Source of the DNA: Phycisphaeraceae bacterium
Lineage (GTDB): Bacteria; Planctomycetota; Phycisphaerae; Phycisphaerales; SM1A02
Direction: 5' to 3'
Assembly: GCA_019636735.1 (NCBI GenBank)
Contig: JAHBWY010000008.1
Span: 1 to 64,000, forward strand
Length of the DNA stretch: 64,000 nucleotides
Part shown: in pieces, positions 7,404-16,150 of the stretch
Layout: every line of letters begins with the position of its first letter
Numbering within the stretch: position 1 is the stretch's first letter
The notes under the pieces: model-generated
What the model was told of the DNA's origin: nothing
Database searches by the model: none
Seen by the model: only the letters and a program-made list of their open reading frames with translations
Translations under genes and position numbers: made by a program

Positions 7404-8783
7404 TCAGAGGTGCAGCAGCAACTTGGCGGTGGTGAAGTAAATCAGCAGGCCGGTGATATCCACCACAGTGGTCAGCGCCGGTGTGGAAACGACCGCTGGG
7501 TCCAACCGGAGGGCCTTGGCCAACATCGGCAGCCCCGCTCCGACGATCGTCGAGATCACGGTTTGGATCGAGAGCGCCACGGAGATGACCCAGGCAAGCT
7601 GCATCAGCGTGTACCCGGCGGGGAGTTCGGTGCCCCCGGAGAGGAAGAGAACCTTGCCGAACGCCAGAGCGCCCAGCAGCGTGCAGAGCATCAGCCCGAT
7701 CGCGGCTTCCTTGAGAACCACCCGCCACCAGTCGCGAGCCGTCACCTCGCCGACCGCCAGGGCCCGCACGACCACTGTTGCAGCTTGACTGCCGACATTG
7801 CCCCCGGTGTCTGCGACCATCGGCATGTAGAACGCCAGGATCACCAGCGTTGTGAGCGCGTCCTCAAACCCGTGGATGACCATTCCCGAGATCAGTCCTG
7901 CGGCCGCCAGTCCCACGACCCAATAGACGCGCCGGTTGAAGTGCCTCCAGGCGGGCGTGGTCATGTACGACTCGTCGCCCTTTGGCGGCGCGACTGCGCC
8001 AATTCGGGCGAAGTCCTCCGTGACCTCGCGGCGGACGGCGTCGGCCACATCGTCGTGCGTCACGATCCCGACGATTCTGCCGTCGGAGTCCACGACGGGG
8101 AGCGCCAGCAGGTTGTACTCCTCAACGATCTGGGCGGCCCTTTCCTCGGAGTCGCTCGCGGTGACGCGGAGCACATCCTCGTGCATCACTTCGCTGATGC
8201 GCGCTGCGGGCGGAGCAAGAATCAGGTCCTTGAGTGAGACGAAGCCGATGAGCCGCCCAGCGCCATCGGTCACATAGGCGTAGTAGATGGTCTCCTTGCG
8301 CGGGGCCTGCACGCGAAGTTCCGCCAGGGCATCCGCCACCGTCATGTCCGGGCGAAGCGCAGCGAAATCCGTGCTCATGATCGCGCCCACAGTGCCCGGC
8401 GTCTGGGCGAGAAGCCTTCGCACATCTTCGCGGGCCGCCTTGTTGAGCAGGGGCAGCAGCTCTTCGCGTGCATACTCGCTCAAACGACCGATCAGATCGG
8501 CGCGATCGTCGGGCGGCATGCGCTCCAGGATGGCGGCGACATCGCGTCGGTCGGCCTGGTCGACCAGTTCATCCTGTACGGGCGGCTCCATCTCTGCGAC
8601 CACCGCCGCGCGGGCGTCAATCGGCAGGGCCGCTAGCACCCGCCAGCGCTCCGCCGGGTCCAGGTCGCCGACGCAGTCCGCTACGGTGCGCGGATGCGTG
8701 TCGCGCGCCACCGCCGCCAACGCGGAGAGGTCGTTGGCCTGCAGCATCTCGCGAATTTCAGGAGTGAGAAGAGGGTTCCGCAT
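7404..8783 (-). CDS. mgtE: Magnesium transporter MgtE
   Basis: A ~459-residue inner-membrane Mg2+ channel. The ORF could start earlier, but ATG 8783 has AAGGAGG 7 nt upstream and gives the normal N-terminus. Residues ~1-120 form the MgtE_N superhelix (repeated DLDPAERWRVLAALP and RMPPDDRADLI motifs). Residues ~125-250 are two CBS domains (TVGAIMSTDFAAL; ISEVMHEDVLRV, IVTHDDV). After these come five membrane segments, beginning RVYWVVGLAAAGLISGMVI and including the conserved GGNVGSQA pore motif. The protein is complete and canonical. Confidence 0.95.
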   Translation of the reverse strand: MRNPLLTPEIREMLQANDLSALAAVARDTHPRTVADCVGDLDPAERWRVLAALPIDARAAVVAEMEPPVQDELVDQADRRDVAAILERMPPDDRADLIGRLSEYAREELLPLLNKAAREDVRRLLAQTPGTVGAIMSTDFAALRPDMTVADALAELRVQAPRKETIYYAYVTDGAGRLIGFVSLKDLILAPPAARISEVMHEDVLRVTASDSEERAAQIVEEYNLLALPVVDSDGRIVGIVTHDDVADAVRREVTEDFARIGAVAPPKGDESYMTTPAWRHFNRRVYWVVGLAAAGLISGMVIHGFEDALTTLVILAFYMPMVADTGGNVGSQAATVVVRALAVGEVTARDWWRVVLKEAAIGLMLCTLLGALAFGKVLFLSGGTELPAGYTLMQLAWVISVALSIQTVISTIVGAGLPMLAKALRLDPAVVSTPALTTVVDITGLLIYFTTAKLLLHL

Positions 8784-9263
8784 GCCTGCCTCCTTCCGAC
8801 GCGCCGGTCGGACGAAGGGCATACCTTGCGGCCGAACTCGGAGTCAGACCAGTTCGGGTCGATTCCTGTCGCTCATGGTCTGTGTGATGGCCGGAGCTTC
8901 ACTGACGATCGAACTTTTTGGCCATTGGGGAATCAGACTGTCAACCAACACTCAATGCCCCGCCGAGGGGCAGATCAAGGGCTCTTGATCGTCCGCCCAT
9001 CGGCTCACCCGGGTTCCACGGCATGCCGGCTCACCGGATCCCGGACATCGGGCTCACAAGCCCGAACGCCGGCGTGACAGAGCACCACCGGTGCATGATT
9101 GCCCCGACCATGTTCGAAGTGCCGCCGTGCGGCGGGCGAGCGCGGCTCGAATCCGGCCGTCTGGCCTCTCAGTTCGCGGTGGCCCAAGACCGATGCGCCA
9201 GCTGGGCTATGTGCCCGAACCCGCCCCAGCGGCTTGCGGGGTTGGGAAGGCCGATCGGTCCCG
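8784..9263. other. Gene-free region with a small hairpin
   Basis: About 480 bp upstream of mgtE and downstream of a small minus-strand gene, with no convincing ORF. TCGGGCT-CACA-AGCCCGA at 9048-9065 forms a perfect 7-bp stem and may terminate the minus-strand transcript that ends at 9264. I see no recognisable Mg2+ riboswitch. Confidence 0.45.
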
Positions 9264-9467
9264 TCAGATGGTCCACCCCATCGCGCGGCAGAGCAGATCA
9301 AGCACGAGAAGCATCACACCCACCGCCATGATGAAGAGTGCGCTGCCGACCCTGGCACGCTTGTCGGGTCCTTGAAGGCGGCCCATCCTGTGGCCCAGGA
9401 ACAGACTTGTTCCTGGGCCAAGGACGAGGACCCCCGCCATCACGAGATTCCATGCGGACGGAACCAT
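9264..9467 (-). CDS. Small two-segment membrane protein
   Basis: A 67-residue protein whose ATG overlaps the stop of the upstream gene in TGATG, a strong sign of translational coupling. It has two hydrophobic segments (LVMAGVLVLGPGTSLFLG and SALFIMAVGVMLLVLDLLC) joined by a basic loop (RMGRLQGPDKRARVG), so it is probably a hairpin in the inner membrane. No family is recognised. Its obligate partner is the Cys-rich secreted/membrane protein encoded just before it. Confidence 0.55.
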   Translation of the reverse strand: MVPSAWNLVMAGVLVLGPGTSLFLGHRMGRLQGPDKRARVGSALFIMAVGVMLLVLDLLCRAMGWTI

Positions 9468-10354
9468 CACCAGATGCACCCGATGGCGCAGAGAGCCAGC
9501 GCCAGATTCATTCGAGCGACATAGGCCGCGAAGCACGCGCCCAGCACCGTCGCAAGCGCGATTCCAGTCGCCGTGGCAACGGTCGCCAGGCACGCAGCGA
9601 CACAGGGCACCCAGCCGGGACCGGTCAACAGGCACGCGAGCGCGCACGCCGCGACCACGGCCGCCTCGGCGAATGTGGCAGCTCCGATGCAGATCAGAAG
9701 CGCGGTGAAGGCGGGCCCATGGGCAAGAGCGACGCAGGTCTTGAAGCAGGTCGAGAAGGCGCTCTGCGTCCACGCCGTGCGGAGCGAGGCCGCATCGACA
9801 GCCATCTTCAGAAGAAGCGCGTCGGCGGCGGCGATCGCGGCCGATGCCGACGGCGTCTCATCAACCAGCATGAACTCGGTTGACTTGTGGACCTGCGGCG
9901 CGTCTGAACTGAGATCGATCGAGACCTCGGACTGCAGGCCATAGCCGAATCTGAAGCCGGCCCGCTCGGGGTTGATGATGGCCACCGCAGCCACCTGCAG
10001 GGTGCTCGAGATCCGCAAGTCACCGCGCTCACCCGGGTGGATCGACGCGAGCGAGAGACTCGCCCCCGCAGGCTGCCAGCGCTCCGGCACCGGGCCGCTC
10101 CAGAGAACCAAGGTCACCTCGTCCGAAGCAGGCTGCGGCGCAGCGGCCTCGTGCGAGGTGACGGTTGAGGTCGGGAACGACGGGTCCACCGTCGAGTCGC
10201 CGTGCCACCACTCTGAGGGAGTCGCCACGGGCGACGCTGACGGGGCGGGCGCGGGCATCGGACTCCCCCGGGAAAACGACGGGAATGCGAGCGAAAGAAG
10301 ACCAGCAATCAGGGCATGGACAAGGACGAACCTCGATGGACTGACCTGCTGCAT
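9467..10354 (-). CDS. Secreted protein with Cys/Ala-rich hydrophobic tail
   Basis: A 295-residue protein of unknown function. It starts with a signal peptide (FVLVHALIAGLLSLAFPSF) and a Pro/Ala-rich linker. A beta-rich domain follows (about residues 75-190, e.g. EVTLVLWSGPVPERWQP and GDLRISSTLQVAAVAIINPE). The last ~85 residues are hydrophobic and hold about ten cysteines (FSTCFKTCVALAHG, AACALACLLTG, WVPCVAACLATV, ALCAIGCIW). The tail could be one or two membrane hairpins stabilised by disulfides; resemblance to a hydrophobic bacteriocin is superficial. It is translationally coupled to the 67-residue membrane protein, which suggests a two-component envelope complex. Confidence 0.6.
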   Translation of the reverse strand: MQQVSPSRFVLVHALIAGLLSLAFPSFSRGSPMPAPAPSASPVATPSEWWHGDSTVDPSFPTSTVTSHEAAAPQPASDEVTLVLWSGPVPERWQPAGASLSLASIHPGERGDLRISSTLQVAAVAIINPERAGFRFGYGLQSEVSIDLSSDAPQVHKSTEFMLVDETPSASAAIAAADALLLKMAVDAASLRTAWTQSAFSTCFKTCVALAHGPAFTALLICIGAATFAEAAVVAACALACLLTGPGWVPCVAACLATVATATGIALATVLGACFAAYVARMNLALALCAIGCIW

Positions 10355-10610
10355 GATTCACCTCCGGAAGTGTGAAGCGTGGCACCCGACACTCGGACGC
10401 CTGCGGCGGAATTGAACCGTGCAGGTTGCGTTGGCTTGACTCAAGCTCCCGAAATTCTGCGACGCAACTGGAGCGAAACAGCGCTCTGGTAGATTCCATC
10501 GGGCCCCCAGCCGTGCTGGTTCGTCCCCGCTCGGGGCCGCTCCAAGCGGCCGAGACGGAAGTCAGCACATCCAGCCCGCCATTCAAGCCCGCACTCCACG
10601 CCACGCACCA

Positions 10611-10925
10611 ATGAACACCGACGCCAGCTCGTCAGGCCCCGCGCGAACGAGCACCGACGACGCCTCCTGCTGCCTTGGATTTCGCGATCTCTTTTTGCTT
10701 GCGAGGAGGAGAGCGTGGACGCCCGACGAAGTGCGTCTCTTCGCCTCACTGACCCAGCCCGAGCGGAATGAGTGGGTCAGGCGATTGGCCAACGAAGCCG
10801 GCTGCATTGCCACCGAAGATCGCCTTGGCAGCGATGGCGTCATCTACACCGCCTTCTGGATCGACCGGACCAACTCGCCACATTCTCAGGACCCACTCCC
10901 ATGCAGCTCGGCAATTTCTCGGTGA
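10611..10925 (+). CDS. Hypothetical protein (104 aa)
   Basis: Small soluble protein with no recognised domain. The central part (WTPDEVRLFASLTQPERNEWVRRLANEAGC) looks like a real helical segment, while both ends are Ser/Pro-rich. Its last 25 bp overlap the start of the VOC gene, compatible with an operon. No clear ribosome-binding site precedes ATG 10611, so the true start could be internal. Confidence 0.45.
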   Translation: MNTDASSSGPARTSTDDASCCLGFRDLFLLARRRAWTPDEVRLFASLTQPERNEWVRRLANEAGCIATEDRLGSDGVIYTAFWIDRTNSPHSQDPLPCSSAISR

Positions 10926-11287
10926 GCCTCGCCGTCAAGGACCTCGCGCTCTCTCGCGCGTTCTACAAGAAGCTCGGCTTTCGCGAGGTTGGTGGCGACG
11001 CTTCGCAGGGGTGGCTCATTCTGCAGAACGACACGGCGACGATCGGCCTCTTCCACGGCATGTTCGAACGCAACATCCTCACCTTCAATCCGGGCTGGGA
11101 TCGCCATTGCCAGGAACTTCCGAACTTCGAGGATGTGCGCGACATCGAGCGACGGGTGCGCGAGTCGGGCATCGAGCCCGTCAATGGCGCCGATCCATCG
11201 TCGACTGGCCCTGCCAGCTTCGTGATCGTTGATCCCGACGGGAACCCCATTCTCGTTGATCAACATGTGCCGCGACCCGGCGCGTGA
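10901..11287 (+). CDS. VOC-family (glyoxalase/bleomycin-resistance fold) protein
   Basis: A 128-residue vicinal-oxygen-chelate protein. ATG 10901 gives the standard N-terminus (FSVSLAVKDLALSRAFYKKLGF). The second betaalphabeta unit ends in FVIVDPDGNPILVDQH, the usual C-terminal metal-site strand. It is shorter than glyoxalase I dioxygenases and fits the small single-domain group. Substrate is not predictable. Its stop overlaps the GTG of chrA (GTGA), so the two are translationally coupled, though VOC proteins are not known to act in chromate efflux. Confidence 0.85.
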   Translation: MQLGNFSVSLAVKDLALSRAFYKKLGFREVGGDASQGWLILQNDTATIGLFHGMFERNILTFNPGWDRHCQELPNFEDVRDIERRVRESGIEPVNGADPSSTGPASFVIVDPDGNPILVDQHVPRPGA

Positions 11288-12570
11288 GGCCGTGTGTGGC
11301 ACCGACGCGCGAACACGACAAGGCACTGCCGCCGGCAGACGCGTCGGCACCGCACAAGGAGCCCACACCGTCGAAGGGCACGCTCGCCGAGGTGATCGGC
11401 GCGTTTCTAAGACTCGGGTGCATCAGCTTCGGAGGTCCGGTGGCGCACCTCGGCTACTTCCACGCGGAGTTCGTGCGGAAGCGCCGCTGGATTTCCGAAC
11501 AGGCCTTCGCCGATCTCATTGCGCTCTGCCAGTTCCTGCCGGGGCCGGCCAGCAGTCAGGCGGTCTTTGCCCTCGGTCAGATGCGAGCGGGCTTCGCGGG
11601 CGCGATGGCCGCGTCGCTCTGCTTCATGCTTCCAAGCGCCATTCTGATGGTCGCCTTCGCCTATGGCGTCTCGTCCATGACAACCGTCGAGGGAGCGGGC
11701 TGGGTGCATGGACTCAAGCTGGCCGCGGTGGCGGTGGTCGCGCATGCACTTTGGAGCATGTGGCTGAAGCTGTGTCCCGATTTTCCACGCAGGGCGCTTG
11801 CCATTGCAGCGGCCGCGGCGCTCCTCCTTGCGCCCGGCGCATGGATGCAGGTCGCCGTGATCGCCGCAGGCGCGCTCGCCGGGTGGTGCATCTTCCGCCG
11901 GGTCGTTCATCCACCGGCGACGGACACCCACGAGGCGATCGGCGGCCATCGAGCGGCGATCGCAGCGCTTCTACTCTTTGGGTTGTTGCTCGTCGGGGCA
12001 CCGCTTCTTGCCGCATCAACCGCATCGCGCGAAGTCTCCATCTTCGATGCGTTCTATCGCTCGGGCTCCCTGGTCTTCGGCGGAGGTCATGTGGTGCTGC
12101 CGCTCCTCCGCGCCGAAGTGGTCCCCAATGGCTGGGTCGGCGATGACGCCTTTCTTGCGGGCTACGGCGCGGCGCAGGCGGTTCCCGGGCCGCTCTTCAC
12201 CTTCGCGGGCTATCTCGGTGCCATGATCGAAACGAGTTGGCCTCGCTGGGTCGGTGGTGCGTTGGCGCTCGTGGCGATCTTCCTTCCAGCGTGGCTCCTG
12301 ATCGGCGGTGCGCTGCCCTTCTGGCATCAGCTTCGCGCCAGGGTGTGGGCACAGTCAGCGCTGCGAGGGGCGAACGCCGCGGTCGTCGGCATCCTGGCCG
12401 CGGCGCTCTATGCGCCCATGATCACCGACAGCATTCGAGGCGCGGGCGATGTCGTGGTCACCGTTGGAGCGTTTGCCCTGCTCCAGTTCGCGCGAGTACC
12501 TCCGTGGGCCGTGGTGGCACTCGCGGCCGTGGCAGGGCAATGGGTTCTTGCTGCGCGGCTTGGTGCGTGA
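11284..12570 (+). CDS. chrA: Chromate transporter ChrA
   Basis: A 428-residue inner-membrane protein of the CHR family, long-chain type with two homologous halves. The first half has FLRLGCISFGGPVAHLGYFH and LPGPASSQAV; the second repeats the pattern with FGGGHVVLPLL and AVPGPLFTFAGYLG. About ten membrane segments are visible. The first ~35 residues are charged and cytoplasmic. It exports chromate/sulfate-like oxyanions in characterised relatives. It starts at GTG 11284 inside the VOC stop codon. Confidence 0.9.
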   Translation: MRPCVAPTREHDKALPPADASAPHKEPTPSKGTLAEVIGAFLRLGCISFGGPVAHLGYFHAEFVRKRRWISEQAFADLIALCQFLPGPASSQAVFALGQMRAGFAGAMAASLCFMLPSAILMVAFAYGVSSMTTVEGAGWVHGLKLAAVAVVAHALWSMWLKLCPDFPRRALAIAAAAALLLAPGAWMQVAVIAAGALAGWCIFRRVVHPPATDTHEAIGGHRAAIAALLLFGLLLVGAPLLAASTASREVSIFDAFYRSGSLVFGGGHVVLPLLRAEVVPNGWVGDDAFLAGYGAAQAVPGPLFTFAGYLGAMIETSWPRWVGGALALVAIFLPAWLLIGGALPFWHQLRARVWAQSALRGANAAVVGILAAALYAPMITDSIRGAGDVVVTVGAFALLQFARVPPWAVVALAAVAGQWVLAARLGA

Positions 12571-12576
12571 CCCCCG

Positions 12577-12695
12577 ATGTCGCAGATGGTCGAGCGAGCA
12601 CCGCCGCGCCCATCGATATCGCAGGTGGTCAAGCAAGCACCGCCGCGCGCATGGATATCGCAAGTGGTCAAGCAAGCACCGCCGCGTCCTGCTGA
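12577..12695 (+). repeat. 39-bp tandem repeat, three copies
   Basis: Three head-to-tail units of 39 bp share the core TCGCA-GTGGTCAAGCAAGCACCGCCGCG, with the first copy the most diverged. The period is a multiple of 3, so all frames are open across it. One plus frame gives an 84-codon ORF (12577-12831) with 13-residue repeats containing SQVVKQAPPR, starting 6 nt after the chrA stop. The ORF runs into the opposing antiporter gene, so I regard it as doubtful. Confidence 0.75.
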
Positions 12696-12779
12696 CCGCC
12701 GGCGCTTCGGCACCGGAGCGCCGTGGGGATCGCATCGACTCCGCGCACAATCACTCAACGCGCATCGGCCCGCGCGCGT

Positions 12780-13772
12780 TCAACCGCCTCGAATCGACTG
12801 CACCGCGGCGATTGACAGGAACGCCAGGTAGGAGAGAAGCAGGCCGCCGCCCTCGATACGCGAGATGGTTCTGCTACCCATTCGGCTGATGGGAATGAGC
12901 GCGATGCCGAGCATGACCATGTAGATGAGCGAGATGTGCAGCGAACCATCGGCGACTGGCGGCTCGATCACACCGACGAGCCCGAAGACGGCGCCCGTGT
13001 TGAAGAGACAGGAGCCGATCACATTGCCCATCGCGAGGTCGGTTGCGCCACGCCGCTGCGCGACGATGCTCGTAACCAGTTCCGGCAGCGTGGTGCCGAT
13101 CGAAACGATCGTGACGCCGACGATCGCCGCGGGAATGCCTAGCGCCAACGCGATCGCGGTTGCGCCGTCACTCGCCAGCGATCCGCCTCCCGTCAGGAGC
13201 GCAAGGCCCACCACGAACGAGAGGATGATGAGCGCCCACGACATCGGCGGGCGCTCATGGGTGGCCAGATCCTCGGAGCCCGGGAGTGTGACCGTATTCT
13301 TCGCGGCCGTCCCGCTGCGGGCCTCGCGCTGGGCGCCGTAGATGGTCCACGCGCTGTAGACAACGAATCCGCCGAGCAGGATCGCCGCGCTCCACCGGTC
13401 GACTTCGAAGATGAGTGCGAGCGCGCTGAGCGCGGCCAGTGCCACCGCGTTAAGCCAGACCTCGATTCGAACAAGCCGCTCCTCGACGATCAACGGTCGG
13501 ATGAGCGCGCAGATCCCGATGACGAGCGCCATGTTGCAGATGTTGGCACCGACGACATTGCCGACGGCCAGATCGCTGCGCCCCTTGGCCGCCGAGATCA
13601 GATTGAGCGCCATCTCTGGCGCCGAGGTGCCCCATGCAACGAGGGTCAGGCCGATGAGCAGCGGTGATACATTCAGCCGACGCGCCGCGTCCACCGCTCC
13701 ACTGACAAGCAGGCGCCCGCCAAGGAGGAGCAGCACAAGGCCGCCAGCGAGTTGGAGAACGGCCGTGAGCAT
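12780..13772 (-). CDS. Calcium/sodium antiporter (CaCA family, YrbG type)
   Basis: A 330-residue inner-membrane cation:proton/sodium antiporter. It has two inverted halves, each with the family's alpha-repeat: VAWGTSAPEMALNLISA with VGNVVGANICNMAL in the first, and VSIGTTLPELVTSIVAQ with MGNVIGSCLFNTGA in the second. About ten membrane segments are present, with a cytoplasmic loop near residues 150-180. The motifs carry the acidic residues of the ion site. It converges on chrA across the 39-bp tandem repeat. Confidence 0.93.
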   Translation of the reverse strand: MLTAVLQLAGGLVLLLLGGRLLVSGAVDAARRLNVSPLLIGLTLVAWGTSAPEMALNLISAAKGRSDLAVGNVVGANICNMALVIGICALIRPLIVEERLVRIEVWLNAVALAALSALALIFEVDRWSAAILLGGFVVYSAWTIYGAQREARSGTAAKNTVTLPGSEDLATHERPPMSWALIILSFVVGLALLTGGGSLASDGATAIALALGIPAAIVGVTIVSIGTTLPELVTSIVAQRRGATDLAMGNVIGSCLFNTGAVFGLVGVIEPPVADGSLHISLIYMVMLGIALIPISRMGSRTISRIEGGGLLLSYLAFLSIAAVQSIRGG

Positions 13773-13814
13773 GGGGCGATGTGGAAGCGTCGGGGCCGGA
13801 GCCTGGTGCGCCCG

Positions 13815-14252
13815 TCAGCGCCCGCGGACTTCGAACTCAACCGGCACATTGCCGCGCGTGGCGTGGGAGTAGGGGCAGACCTTCTCATGCGCTTCATGGA
13901 CAAGCGCTTCAAGATCCGCCTGCGGCAGCGTGCCATCCTCCACGGTCATCTTCACCGAGACACCGAAGCCGCCCTTGTCCCGCGGGCCGACCGAAGTTGA
14001 ACAGGTGATCTTCGCCTTGCTGGCATCCTTGTTGTGCTGCTTCGCCACGAAGTCAACGGCCCCGCCGAAGCAGGCGGCGTAGCCCGCGGCGAAGAGATGC
14101 TCTGGCGTGGTGGTGCCGGGCTTGCCCGGGCCGCCCATTTCCTTGGCGACCGAGAGGTCGAGCTTGATCACGCCGTCGTTGGATTCGGCATGTCCGTTCC
14201 GGCCGCCGACGACGGTGGCCTTGGCGGTGAGAAGAGGCTTGATGGTGTCCAT
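13815..14252 (-). CDS. ohr: Organic hydroperoxide resistance protein Ohr (OsmC family)
   Basis: A 145-residue cytoplasmic peroxiredoxin-like enzyme that reduces organic hydroperoxides. ATG 14252 gives the normal length. Both reactive cysteines are present: one in YAACFGGAV (about residue 61) and one in EKVCPYSHATRGN (about 125), the latter motif diagnostic for Ohr. It is transcribed divergently from dps across an 80-bp shared upstream region, which suggests joint oxidative-stress control. No OhrR gene is visible nearby. Confidence 0.93.
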   Translation of the reverse strand: MDTIKPLLTAKATVVGGRNGHAESNDGVIKLDLSVAKEMGGPGKPGTTTPEHLFAAGYAACFGGAVDFVAKQHNKDASKAKITCSTSVGPRDKGGFGVSVKMTVEDGTLPQADLEALVHEAHEKVCPYSHATRGNVPVEFEVRGR

Positions 14253-14331
14253 GGCCCGATCGTAGCCGAGGCGAAGGTGGCGGTGAATCGACGGAATCAA
14301 CGCCACCCGCACGCCGGGCTACAGTGCGTGC

Positions 14332-14823
14332 ATGAGCGATGCCACTCCTTTCGAAACCCGCAACGACCTCTCCGCGACCATCAGGACCCGCAGCGTGGTC
14401 CTTCTCCAGGCGATTCTTGCCGACAGCCTCGATCTCGCCTCGCAGGTGAAGCACGCTCACTGGAATGTGAAGGGCCCGCACTTCATGCCGTTGCATGAGC
14501 TCTTCGACACCCTCCACGAGGAACTCGAAGGCGAAGTCGATGACATTGCCGAGCGTCTCACCGCGCTCGGCGGCCATGCGCGCGGCACGGCGCGGGAGGC
14601 TGCGAAGGCATCACGACTCCCCGAGTTCCCGCCTGATGCGGTCGACGGCTCGGCGCACCTGAAGGCGCTCGCCGACCGCTATGCGGCGCTCGGCCGAAGC
14701 ACGCGGCAGGCGATCGCCGCCGCCGATGACGCGGGTGACGCGGCAACGGCCGATCTCTTCACGCAGCTCGTCCGACGGCTCGACAAGCACCTCTGGTTCA
14801 TCGAGGCGCATCTCCAGCGATAG
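14332..14823 (+). CDS. dps: Dps-family ferritin-like DNA-protection protein
   Basis: A 163-residue Dps/ferritin-like four-helix protein. The ferroxidase signature is visible: HAHWNVKGPHFMPLHELFDTLHEELEGEVDDIAERL, which carries the His and Asp/Glu ligands shared across the dodecamer interface. Dps oxidises Fe(II) with H2O2 and coats DNA in stress. The C-terminal DKHLWFIEAHLQR is typical. It is divergent from ohr. Confidence 0.93.
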   Translation: MSDATPFETRNDLSATIRTRSVVLLQAILADSLDLASQVKHAHWNVKGPHFMPLHELFDTLHEELEGEVDDIAERLTALGGHARGTAREAAKASRLPEFPPDAVDGSAHLKALADRYAALGRSTRQAIAAADDAGDAATADLFTQLVRRLDKHLWFIEAHLQR

Positions 14824-14845
14824 CCACGCCTCAACGGGATTCCCC

Positions 14846-16150
14846 ATGTGCAGACTCAACACTCGTGAACGAGCTGATTCGTGCGGTCGGGTCGACAGGC
14901 GCCGCAGCCCGGGGGGGCGACGACAGATCGCTTGTGTTCCAAATGGCCTGTGGAGCGGCGTGCTCTTCGCCCTGGCGGTCACGGCGCTTGCCGGACCATC
15001 GCGTGCGATATCGAGCGCGAGTGCCGCACAGGAGAGCGCACCATCGTCGCCTCCGCCGCGCAGCGTGGAGCGCATCGATTCAGTGGCGGCATCAGTCCGG
15101 GGCGCTTCTGACCTGCCGGGCCTTGGTGTTGCCGTGGTGGGTGTCAACGGCGCCGAGGCGATCGGTGTTGACGGGCTTCGCCAGCGTGGCGGCGATGAGC
15201 CGCTTCTGGTGAGCGATCGGGTTCACCTTGGTTCCTGCGCCAAGGCGATGAGTGCGACGCTCGCGGCGGTCCTGGTTCGCGACGGCGCGATTCGTTGGGA
15301 CTCGACCGTGCGCGAGGTGCTGGGTAAGTCGGTTGAGTCCATCGACCCGTCGTGGAACGACATCACGCTGATCGATCTTCTGCGCCACGAGGGCGGTGCG
15401 CCCGCGAACCCGCCCCCCGAGGCATGGGCCGCGGCGTGGCAGTGCACCGATGCTCCCCGCGACTGCCGACTCGCTTTCGTTCGCGCGCTTCTCGAGTCGG
15501 CGACCTCGCAACCGCGCGGCTCGTTCACCTACTCGAATCAGGGCTACACGATTGCCGGCGCCATGCTCGAAGCGGCGACAGGTCGTGACTTCGAGTCGTT
15601 GATGATCGAGCGGCTCCTGACGCCCCTCGGGATCTCGAGCGCGGGCTTCGGCCCGACGCCCGAGGCACACGGTCACCGACCCAACGGGGATGTTGCCAAC
15701 ATCGACAATCCGCGTGTCATCGCACCGGCGACTGGCGTCTACATGACCCTTGAGGATTGGGGGAAGTTCGTCGCACTCCACCTTCGCGGCGATGGCGGAG
15801 CGGCGATTCCACTTCGATCGGCCGACTTCGATCTGCTGCATGGCATCCCCGAGTCAGCACCGCACGGCGAGGGTGCAAACTCCGGTGCCGCGGAGTCGCA
15901 GGAGCGACGCGCGCTCGGCTGGATGGCGGCGGAGCGTCCGTGGGGCGGTCGAGTCCTCATGCACGCCGGTTCGAACACCGTGTGGTTCTGTGTCGCATGG
16001 CTCGCGCCTGAGCGCGGCTTCGCGCTGCTCGCAGTCACAAACCAGGGCGGATCGAAGTCGGCGGAGGCGTGCGACAAGGCGGTGGGTGCAGCGCTCGAGT
16101 GGCATGCACAGCGCGGCGCGGAAGCGAAGAGTCAGCCTTCGTCGCCCTGA
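14846..16150 (+). CDS. Serine hydrolase, beta-lactamase/penicillin-binding fold
   Basis: A ~434-residue exported serine hydrolase of the class C beta-lactamase/PBP4* family. ATG 14846 is used, although the hydrophobic export segment (LWSGVLFALAVTALAG) only begins near residue 34, so a later start is possible. The catalytic set is visible: SxxK in LGSCAKAMS (Ser ~130), YSN in TYSNQGYTIAG, and HAG in LMHAGSNTVW replacing KTG. Typical roles are peptide or ester hydrolysis in the periplasm. Its last 19 bp overlap the end of the opposing gene. Confidence 0.88.
   Translation: MCRLNTRERADSCGRVDRRRSPGGRRQIACVPNGLWSGVLFALAVTALAGPSRAISSASAAQESAPSSPPPRSVERIDSVAASVRGASDLPGLGVAVVGVNGAEAIGVDGLRQRGGDEPLLVSDRVHLGSCAKAMSATLAAVLVRDGAIRWDSTVREVLGKSVESIDPSWNDITLIDLLRHEGGAPANPPPEAWAAAWQCTDAPRDCRLAFVRALLESATSQPRGSFTYSNQGYTIAGAMLEAATGRDFESLMIERLLTPLGISSAGFGPTPEAHGHRPNGDVANIDNPRVIAPATGVYMTLEDWGKFVALHLRGDGGAAIPLRSADFDLLHGIPESAPHGEGANSGAAESQERRALGWMAAERPWGGRVLMHAGSNTVWFCVAWLAPERGFALLAVTNQGGSKSAEACDKAVGAALEWHAQRGAEAKSQPSSP

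Noticed and set aside
12577..12831. 84-codon ORF through the tandem repeat as a real gene
   Set aside because: It overlaps the end of the antiporter gene, and the repeats keep all frames open by chance.
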